From: Begonia masoniana | Lineage: Eukaryota; Streptophyta; Magnoliopsida; Cucurbitales; Begoniaceae | Direction of reading: 5' to 3' | DNA: 64,000 nucleotides | Assembly (NCBI GenBank): GCA_022432975.1 | Contig: CM039514.1 | Span: 8,849,519-8,913,518, forward strand | Part shown: piece by piece, positions 55,913-64,000 of the stretch | Layout of the letters: each line of letters starts with the position of its first letter | How positions within the stretch are numbered: the first letter of the stretch is position 1 | Position numbers and translations under genes: made by a program | Notes under the pieces: generated by a model | The model's input: the letters and a program-made list of their open reading frames with translations, nothing else | Told to the model about the DNA's origin: nothing | Databases searched by the model: none

Positions 55913-58900
55913 TGTTAACATATGTTATTATTATAATTAATAGTCCTTAAAGGTAATTTAGTCTAGTATATGTTATCATTATAATTAGTAGTATTTAAGG
56001 ATAGTTAAGTCTTTTTATTATTCCATTTGTCTACCCTAGCTATATAAACTTTTTTATGCGTACTTTTTTCTATGCATGTTAATATTAGCATACCAATTTT
56101 TTCATGGTATCAGAGTACGACGATTAGGGCTTTCGCGGACTGAGGTTTTGCTGAACACTCGTGGACTGTTGATTTTAACAGAGGCTGACGGCTTGGCTTC
56201 TCGTGAACAGTGTCGAGTCATGAACAGTGACATTAACAGTGGTGTGAACAGTGATGTGAATAGTGTCGTGAACAGTGTGCGCTTCTTTGGTTGGATTCGG
56301 GTATTTGTTCGTACAACTAATATTTTCAATTTTCCCCTTTTGGTTCGTTCTTGCGGGTTTGCATTTCTTTTATTTGATTCGGTTGTTTTTGTTGGATTAT
56401 TTGTGGATTCTGTTGATTTTCTTTATTTGCTCATCATGTCTGGTCGTAAGGATGATTCTCTTCAGTCGATTAGTGTCCAATTGGATTGTAAAAATTACAC
56501 GTATTGAAGTTATGTTATGAAGAATTTCTTGCGTGAGAAATCTATGTGGGGTTATGTCACAAGTGTGCAAATTATGTCTACAGACAGCAAGGTCACTGAC
56601 CATGCGACCTTACTGGAAGTTTGTGTAACGACCTAACCCCCCGATGGGCCAGGCCGTGCAGTGCCCCTCGATGGGCCCGCTGCCACGTGGTTTCCCGAAG
56701 GCCGTCCCACGTGTACTCACGATCTTCTCCCCTCCTAAAGGGAGTTTTTGCCTTCCCTCCACTCAAACCCAAGACCTCAGGGACTAGTACTTGGGCTACA
56801 AGTGAGGAGTACCACTTGAGCTACTCGGGCCCATCGAGGGGCACTACACGGCCTGGCCCATCGAGGGGTTAGGTCGTTACAGTTTGGGAGTCTGACAATT
56901 CGAAGATCATTACTATGTTGCGCACTCCATTGGTGTTTAGTTGACAAGGTATGAGACTGCTCAAGAGGTCTGAGATCATTTGGCTAGGTTATACACAGTC
57001 TAACTTTGCTAAACAGTATCAATTGGAGATAAACATTCAAGCTCTTCAACAGAAATATGTGAGTATTCAAAACTTTTATTCTGCCATGTCAACATTATGA
57101 AACCAGCTGGCATTAACAGAACAATCAGAATTGCGAGTATTCCCAGCTTACATCGCTCGGAGAGAATCACAGTGTCTAGTACATTTCATGATGGCCCTTC
57201 GTTATGATTTGGAGGGATTGCATGGGACAATCCTACATCGTACTCATCTTCCTTCTGTTGATTCGGTGGTCATTGAACTGTTAGCTGAGGAGATTCGCCT
57301 TAAGTCTTAGGTCGATCTGTCTTTGCAGTACCACAACGACCTACGACTGGTAACCAAAATAGGTCGACATCAAACGTCTCTCATGATGAGTGTGCCTTCT
57401 GTAAGCAGAATGATCATTGGAAGACTCAGTGTCCGATATTGCTGAATAAAGATAAATCACAACAACAACAACGGCCACCATAGCCGCAACAACGTCCGTT
57501 GCCGTAGCAACAACTGTCTTTTTCGCCGTATTTTACTTCATGGACATATCGACCACCTTAATCCAATAATGCAATGGCTGCCCCGTCTTTGGATTCATCC
57601 ATGTTTGAACAGTTTCAACAATTCATTGCCTCACAACTCCATGCTATGTCAACCACCTATTATAAAAGTTTGTCCTCGTCTGGCTCCTCAGGTATATCCA
57701 TTTCGTTATGAGTCTTGGATTCAGATGACTCTCATCATATGTCTCATAATTTGTCTTCTTTTGTTTCATTGTCTCCCAATTCTTCTGTATCAATTGTGAC
57801 TGCTGATAACACTCCTATGCCATTAGTAGGTGTTGGTTCCATTGTTACATTTCTTGTGTCTCTTTCTGATATTTATTATATTTCTAATCTTACTCTTAGT
57901 CAATTATAGGACATCTTTGCGAATCTTTGGTTGTACTTGTTTTGTCCTTCATCCACACGTCGAGCGTAATAAATTATCTTTTTTGTCCACATTGTGTGTC
58001 TTTTGGGTTATAGTGTTGGTTAGAAGAGATATTGTTGTTTTGATCCGGTTAGTAAAAAATTGTACGTCTCTCGTCATATTGTGTTTTTAGAACATGTTTT
58101 CTTCTCCTCTATTCCTGCTAGTTCATATCATATGACTCAGTTTGATCTCATTAGCATTGATCATTTCGATATTGTCACCGAGGAAGCTCCATCTATAGTT
58201 CTAGCTGGTCCTACTAATAGATTGACAGAGTCTGATAATTTTGTTCCCAAGACATCTACTTCTCATTCTCCTACGAAGAACAACATGAGATTGTGGATGT
58301 TCCTACACTCTGTCAGTCCATTCGACCTCGTAAGTCTATTAAACAATTTGATTTTTCTTACTCTTCCTATTTTAGTTCATTTGCTTCATTTGTTGCTTCT
58401 GTTCATTATTTTTCTGAGCTTTTGTCCTATAGAGAGACTGTTCGTGACCCACTTTGGCAAGATGTTGTGGCTGAGGAACTTATTGCTGTTCATCAAACTC
58501 ATACATGAGATTTGGTACCGTTGCCATCTGGAAAACGTACCATTGGTTCTCGTTGGGTTTACAAGATTAAAACTAAATCTGATAGATCCATTGAATGATA
58601 CAAGGCCCGACTTGTTGCGAAGGGCTACTCCTAAGAGTATGACATGGATTATGAAGAAACCTTTGCCCCTGTTGGAAAGATGACGACTGTTCGCACTATG
58701 ATTGTAGTTGCCTCAGTTTGTTGATTGAGAATATCTCAAATGGATGTCAAGAATGTCTTCATAAATGAAGATATTCATGAAGAAGTCTATATGATGCTCC
58801 GTTCTAGTGTCGCCCACAAATCCGGTGAAGTTTGTCGGCTTCGTAAGACTCTCTATGGTCTCAAACAAGCACATCGTGCTTAGTTTGAGAAGTTCTCCAT

Positions 58901-59160
58901 AGTGATCACTTTGCTTGGTTTTCGTCCTTGTCATCATCATTCTGAATTGTTTATTAGGCATATGAGTGCTTGTCGTATTTTGTTATTCTTGTATTTTGAT
59001 GACATGATTATTACTGGTGATGATTGTGATGAAATTGAATCTTTAAAGTCTGAGTTGGCCAATTATTCTGCTATGAAAGACTTGAGTTTGTACGTTACTT
59101 TCTGGGCATTGAGGTAGTTTATTCCTCAAAAAGTTATCTTTTATCTCAGTCAAAGTACAT
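55913..59160 (+). mobile_element. Decayed Ty1/copia retrotransposon (first copia)
   Basis: A likely 5' LTR (about 55913-56104, TGTTAACA...TTTTTTCA) is followed directly by a primer-binding site TGGTATCAGAG (56105-56115). Coding remnants run in the usual order: gag start (MSGRKDDSLQSISVQLD, about 56436), gag core (NFAKQYQLEINIQALQQKY, about 57004-57060), zinc knuckle (CAFCKQNDHWKTQCPILL, about 57390) and reverse transcriptase pieces (IGSRWVYKIKTKSD, ARLVAKGYS, MDYEETFAPVGKM, LRKTLYGLKQA, LYFDDMIITGDD, 58540-59030). Many in-frame stops and shifts, and most of the integrase cannot be found. No 3' LTR was recognised. The element is dead. Confidence 0.85.
56624..56881. mobile_element. 258-bp foldback element inserted in the copia gag
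   Basis: The ends are TGTAACGACCTAACCCC and its exact inverse. The arms extend 56 bases (to gatgggcccg) with only two mismatches. The flanks are GTTTG on both sides (56619-56623, 56882-56886). Removing one flank copy plus the element restores the copia gag frame (LEV|WESD), so the insertion is proven. On the minus strand the centre has an A-box-like TAGCTCAAGTGGT and a B-box-like GGGTTTGAGTGG, about 50 bases apart. The arms are GC-rich, unlike the surrounding DNA. Confidence 0.9.
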
Positions 59161-59279
59161 AACTAATCTGTTTGAGCATGCACGTCTCACTTATTAGCAT
59201 ACTCATTACATTACTGTTCAATTCTAGTTAGTTTTTAGATTTTAGTTTGCAATCTTTTCATTCATTTAATGCTTCTTGA

Positions 59280-62200
59280 TGTATACAAATACTTGGGGGA
59301 AACAATATAGAACACTCGATTTCTTGGCCGCCTTCTCTGTCTTCTTCGTCTCCTTTGTTCTCTCTGGTTTTTACAGCTTTTCCAAAACTCAACTTGGTAT
59401 CAAAGCTTAGGATGACATCCTCTAGTTCAACTCCCCCACCTCCCTTCTCTCCCACTCTCACTCCCGTCAACGTTAATCCACCCCCCCTCCCTTCTCTTCC
59501 CCCTGTTAACCAGACACTTACGGTAAAATTAACCAGCACAAATTACCTGGTGTGGAAGACTCAACTTCTTCACGTTGCCACTGTGAACGGCATCCAGCAC
59601 CTTCCGCAGAGTGCTTCGGCTGCCCCTCCTCAATTTTTGGATCCCCTTCAATCTCAAATCAACCCAGACTTTTCGGTATGGCAACGATACAATAGCCTTC
59701 TTCTCAGCTGGATATTTGCCTCACTGTCAGACGATCTTCTTCCCCAACTCATCTCGTTCACTACTGCACACGAAGTCTGGTCCGCTTTAGACAGGCTTTT
59801 CTCCTCCTCCTCTATGGCGCACATTACTGATCTTCGGAGCCGACTACACTCCCTGTCCAAAGACGGCCTCTCAGCTGCCTCCTATTTTCAGCAACTCACT
59901 ACGATATGCATCACCCTCGCGGCGGTTGGTGAACCGGTTTCTTACAGCGACAAAATAATCTACTTCCTCAACGGTTTAGGCAGCGAATACAATGCCTTCG
60001 TCACCGCGATCACCTCCATTACGCATCGCGCCGACCAGCCTCCTCTGGAAGAAATCCAGAGTCTTCTTCAGAGCTTCGACTTCCGCCTGGAAAAGAAAAA
60101 CTCTGTCGCCGCCCTTCCGTCGCCGACTCTGATGCAGGCGAATGCTGCTCATCGGCCTTTCCGGCCGTCGTGGAGTCCTCGGCCTCCTGCCCCTTTTTCT
60201 CCGCCGGTTCCCAGCGCCTTTTATCCCCGCGGACCCGGTTCTCTCAACCCGCCAGGCCCCTGGCGATCTCCTCGGCCCGCTCCGCAGAACCGGCCCAGAT
60301 GCCAGATTTGCAACCGGATGGGCCATTCGGCCCTAAAGTGTTATCAGCTTCAGAGTGCAGCCCAGCAAGCCCACTATCCATTTGTTTCTGCCCGGCCCAA
60401 GCTCACTTCACCAATCTCTCACCCGACCCGGCCCTAGCCCATTATCCCTTCCACTCAGCCTACTCTGACTTCGCCCTTCACCCGGTCCAACCTCTTACAA
60501 CCTCCCTTGACCCGACCCAGCCCTTTAACCCCAACCCGAGCTCACTCCCCCAACACCCCTCCTCTGGTCTTCTCCCGACGCCGATCTCCTCCTCGCCGTC
60601 TTCTTCGTGGGTTCTCGACTCCGGCGCAAACCACCATTTCACGCCGCAACCCGAGCTCCTCAGTCACCTTCAGCCTCTTCCTGCACCCTCTCAAGTCGCC
60701 ACAGCTGAAGGTAAATTCCTTCCCCTCTCTCATTCTGGTTTTTCTGCTATTCCGGCCATTGGCCGATCTCTTTTCCTGCAAAATGTTTATCACACCCCAC
60801 AATTATCTCACAATCTGCTCAGTGTCTCACAATTGTGCCGACAGAACTCGGTTTTCATTGAATTTCACTCGTTTGGTTTTTTTGTCAAGGATCGGAATAC
60901 TCACCGAATCCTGCTTCGTGGTTTCCTCACTGACGGCCTCTATCACACACCGTCGGTCTGTCCCGTTTTGTCACCTGCTGCTCGGCCTCCTCAGACGCCG
61001 CCAGCCGGTCCGGTTCGATCCTTCACTGCTCGGCGAGGACCCCTGTCTGCCCCTGTTTTGGCCAGTCTTTGGCATGCACGGCTGGGTCACCCTGCCTTTC
61101 CCATTTTGCAACAAGTACTCAAGACTTGTAATTTTCCTTTCAACAATGTTGTGCCTTCTTTTTGTAATCCTTGCCAAATGAGCAAAAGTCATAAATTACC
61201 ATTTTCAACTTCTGACTCTCATGCGCAATTTCCTTTCGATCTTGTCCATACTGATGTTTGGGGTCCATCTCCCATCAAATCCATTACTGGTGCTCAATAT
61301 TTTGTCTTATTTGTCGACGATTGTACCCGCTTCACTTGGCTTTTTCCCCTCAAATTAAAAAGTGAAGTCTACAGCACCTTTGCAAATTTCTATCAGTTCG
61401 TTTACACACAATTTGATATTAAAATCAAAACTGTTCAATCCGACTGGGGTGGCGAATTTCAGGCTCTCACCCCTCTGTTTCAATCTTTAGGCATTCACCA
61501 TCGTATTTCGTGTCCCTATACACCAAATCAAAATGGTCGAGTCGAATGAAAAAATCGGCATGTTATTGAAACAGGCCTCGCTCTACTCTTTCACTCCTCA
61601 GTCCCTCATCATTTCTGGCCCTACGCTTTTACCACCGCTGCCACCTTGATCAATTTTCTACCCACTCCTGTCCTCCATCACAAGTCCCCCTTCGACTGCT
61701 TGTTTCACAAACGTCCTGATTATTCCTCTTTTCGTGTTTTTGGTTGTCTCTGCTATTCCCTTCTTCGGCCTTCAATCAACACAAACTCTAGCCTCGCTCT
61801 CTTCCATGTGTCTTCTTCGGCTCCAGTCTCCACCACAAAGGTTTTCTGTGTCTTGATCCTACCTCCAATAAACTATATATCTCTAGTCAAGTCACATTCG
61901 TGGAGTCTCAATTCCCGTTTTCTTCTTTCCAACAATCTGTCTCCCCACCCTCGCCCTTCACCCTTCACATTCCTCACCTTCCCTACCCTCACTCTACTTC
62001 ATCTTCCCCTTCTCCCCTTTCTGTTATACCTCTATCTTCACCCACCCCAGCCGCCCAAAGTAGACCTCATCCCCTCCCCATTGCCCATCCCATCTATCCA
62101 AAACGCCCACCCTATGATGACCAGGGCCAAAGCAGGTGTGTTTAAACCAAAGGCTCTCCTCCTTGAGCCTGCACTTGAACCACAAACCTTCCATCAAGCT

Positions 62201-63187
62201 GCCAAATGTCCTCACTGGCTCGCTGCCATGAAAGAAGAAATCGCTGTGCTCAAAGAAACCAACACTTGGTCCTTAGTTCCTCTTCCGAGCCATACCAAAT
62301 TAATAGGCTGCAAGTGGGTTTTCAAGACTAAGTTAAACTCTGACGAAACTGTTTCTCGGTATAAGGCTCGTCTCGTCGCCAAAGGTTATGATCAGACAGA
62401 AGGTATTGATTACGATGAGACTTTCAGCCCAGTGGTCAAACCAACCTCTATTCGCACCGTACTATCCTTAGCTGTCTCCTCTCACTGGCTCATCCGACAG
62501 CTTGACATCAGCAATGCTTTCCTACATGGCGATCTGACCGAGAAAGTTTACATGCAACAACCTCCCGGCTTTATTGACTCAGCATCCCCGTCGGCTGTAT
62601 GTTTTCTCCACAAAGCCCTGTATGGTCTCAAGCAATCTCCTAGAACATGGTACACCAAATTATACACCGCATTGACTAATTGGGGGTTCTCAACATCGAA
62701 GTCCGACTCCTCCCTCTTTATTTGCCATAAATCGTCATCCATTCTTATTATGCTGGTGTATGTTGATGACCTCATTTTGACAGGTGATTCTGCTCCCTTA
62801 TTAGCCCAACTATTGACGTATCTCCAGTCCCAGTTTAAAGTTCGTGACCTTGGCCCATTATCATACTTTCTCGGTATCTCAGTCACTCAGACATCTACGG
62901 GTATGACTCTTTCTCAGTCACGATATATATCTGCGTTACTTCATAGGGCAAATATGGGGTCTTGCAAACCAGTTCCCACTCCGATGGTGGCTGGCCCCGT
63001 TCTCTCTCTCCACTCCGGGACCCCTCACCGTGATAGTTTTCTATATTGCAGCATAGTTGGGGGCCTCCAGTATTGCTGGCTTACGAGACCTGATATTTCC
63101 TTCGCCGTCAATAAGGTCTCTCAGTTCATGCATGCACCCTCTGACACCCATTGGCAGGCAGTCAAGAGAATTCTGCGCTATCTCCAC
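59280..63187 (+). mobile_element. Ty1/copia retrotransposon (second copia), truncated before RNase H
   Basis: A primer site TGGTATCAAAGC (59395-59406) lies after a presumed short 5' LTR remnant. The gag runs from the ATG at 59412 to 60437: QTLTVKLTSTNYLVWKTQLL, zinc knuckle CQICNRMGHSALKC at about 60299. After a frame change come protease (WVLDSGANHHFT, about 60606), the pre-integrase zinc site (LWHARLGHPAF), the integrase core (LVHTDVWGPSP, FVDDCTRFTWLF, SDWGGEF) to a TGA at 61547, and reverse transcriptase (LIGCKWVFKTKL, ARLVAKGYDQTEGIDY, LDISNAFLHGDL, LVYVDDLILTG) to about 63187. Further shifts lie near 61800 and 62100. RNase H and the 3' LTR are missing because another LTR starts at 63188. 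Composition is C-rich, unlike the neighbouring copia. It resembles RE1/RE2-type elements. Confidence 0.9.
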
Positions 63188-64000
63188 TGTAACACCCGAG
63201 TTTTCGGGTTTCCGCTCCAAGGGTATTTCGTAAATAAGAAATATAAGTCCGTTTTGTGAGCGGGAGGTTTTATTAGGGCCCTATGAATTTATGGAGATTT
63301 TTAGAAGAATAAGTAAATTTTTAGAAATCCAAGTTGATAGCGTAACGCCAAGTTCCATTTTTAGCCTTATAGCGATTTTAAGTCGTAAAAATAGTAAATT
63401 AAATCCATTTTGCGAACGGAGAGTTTCGTTAGAACCCTAGGATTAAATTGAAATATTCGGAGATTTAAGGAAATTTTCGAGAAGCCAAATCGATAGACGA
63501 GATAATAAATAAGCGAGAAATTGAGGGGAAGGGTATTTAAGTAATTAGATAGGTTAAAAATTTAATAAAAACACAAACTTCTTATTTTCTCTTCTCCATT
63601 TTCACGCCAAAGCTCCAGAGAGCTTCCTCCTTGGCATTTTGGCGATTTCTTCCTCCCTTTCACGGTATTTCGTCGATCGTCCGTCCAACGTCTCGTTTTC
63701 TTCCGGTTTTTCTTCCCCAATCGATATTCTAAGTAAGTTCCAAGCTCTAGGCATGTTAGTTTGTCATTTTCGGGGTTGATTTTGGTTAGGGTTTCAATTG
63801 GGCTTTTCTTGAAATTGTCGTTTTAGGTTAGGAATGAGTTGGGTTGTTGATTGGTGATGTGCTTATTGTTATTTTAGTGGATTTGATAAATTATTAGGGA
63901 TTTTTGGTTGTTGGAGTTTGAAGGAAAGCCATTAATGGAGTTTGTTAAATTGTGAGCACCACGTGCTCGATGAAATGTCCGAATGGAGAAAATGAAAGTT
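63188..64000 (+). mobile_element. Start of another LTR element (LTR only, runs off the window)
   Basis: At 63188 the copia reading frame is cut by TGTAACACCCGAGTTTTCGG, a common type of plant LTR start, and coding similarity stops at once. The next 800 bases are non-coding, with a weak internal repeat: gtccgttttgtgagcgggag near 63248 and atccattttgcgaacggaga near 63402. A cluster of UTR-like pyrimidine-rich sequence is at about 63580-63720. No primer site was reached, so the element type (gypsy-like is my guess) is open. Confidence 0.6.

Noticed and set aside
58060..58683. 207-residue open frame in the first copia
   Set aside because: It mixes frames of the decayed polyprotein; the reverse transcriptase motifs in this span lie in another frame with stops.

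Overview
This is nuclear DNA from a flowering plant, almost certainly a eudicot. The evidence is AT-rich intergenic DNA, genes split by many short T-rich introns with GT..AG borders, a plastid-targeted rubredoxin, a plant-type Cu/Zn superoxide dismutase with a miR398 target site, a plant-only GeBP-type transcription factor, and nested Ty1/copia retrotransposons. I could not fix the genus. I saw no bacterial, viral-defence or CRISPR-like system.

Layout. 1-1319 (+): 3' end of the spliceosomal DEAH helicase PRP22/DHX8. 2596-5340 (-): cytosolic Cu/Zn superoxide dismutase, 7 coding exons plus a leader intron. 7190-14362 (+): a long VAP27-type ER membrane-contact protein, 8 coding exons. 16904-20450 (-): NOP58, box C/D snoRNP core protein, with one frameshift. 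21796-22715 (-): a small gene of unknown function with two frameshifts. 25272-33000 (-): WDR48-type WD40 protein, 17 coding exons, one GC-AG intron. 37761-48489 (+): cytoplasmic 5'-3' exoribonuclease XRN4, 22 coding exons. 49726-50307 (-): plastid membrane rubredoxin RBD1, intronless. 51928-53145 (-): GeBP-like transcription factor, intronless, three apparent frameshifts. From 53.3 kb to the end the window is transposable-element territory: a repeat-rich block, a decayed copia element carrying a foldback insertion, a second copia element with few lesions, and the start of another LTR that cuts the second copia.

The genes are unrelated housekeeping loci, not a functional cluster; neighbours are independent transcription units. 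Exon borders given here were worked out by hand from reading-frame phase, splice consensus and recalled family sequence. For the intact genes (superoxide dismutase, VAP27, WDR48, XRN4) all phases close and the summed coding lengths are multiples of three.

Points of most interest: the miR398 site in the superoxide dismutase leader exists only after splicing; a complete 357-bp TRIM retrotransposon with a 5-bp target duplication sits in an XRN4 intron; a 5S-rRNA-like (Cassandra-type) element lies between two direct repeats near 35.6 kb; a 258-bp foldback with near-perfect 56-bp arms and tRNA-like boxes interrupts a copia gag gene; in-frame tandem duplications occur in VAP27 (43 residues) and XRN4 (29 residues). 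Frameshifts in three otherwise well-preserved genes raise the question of assembly indels versus real gene decay.
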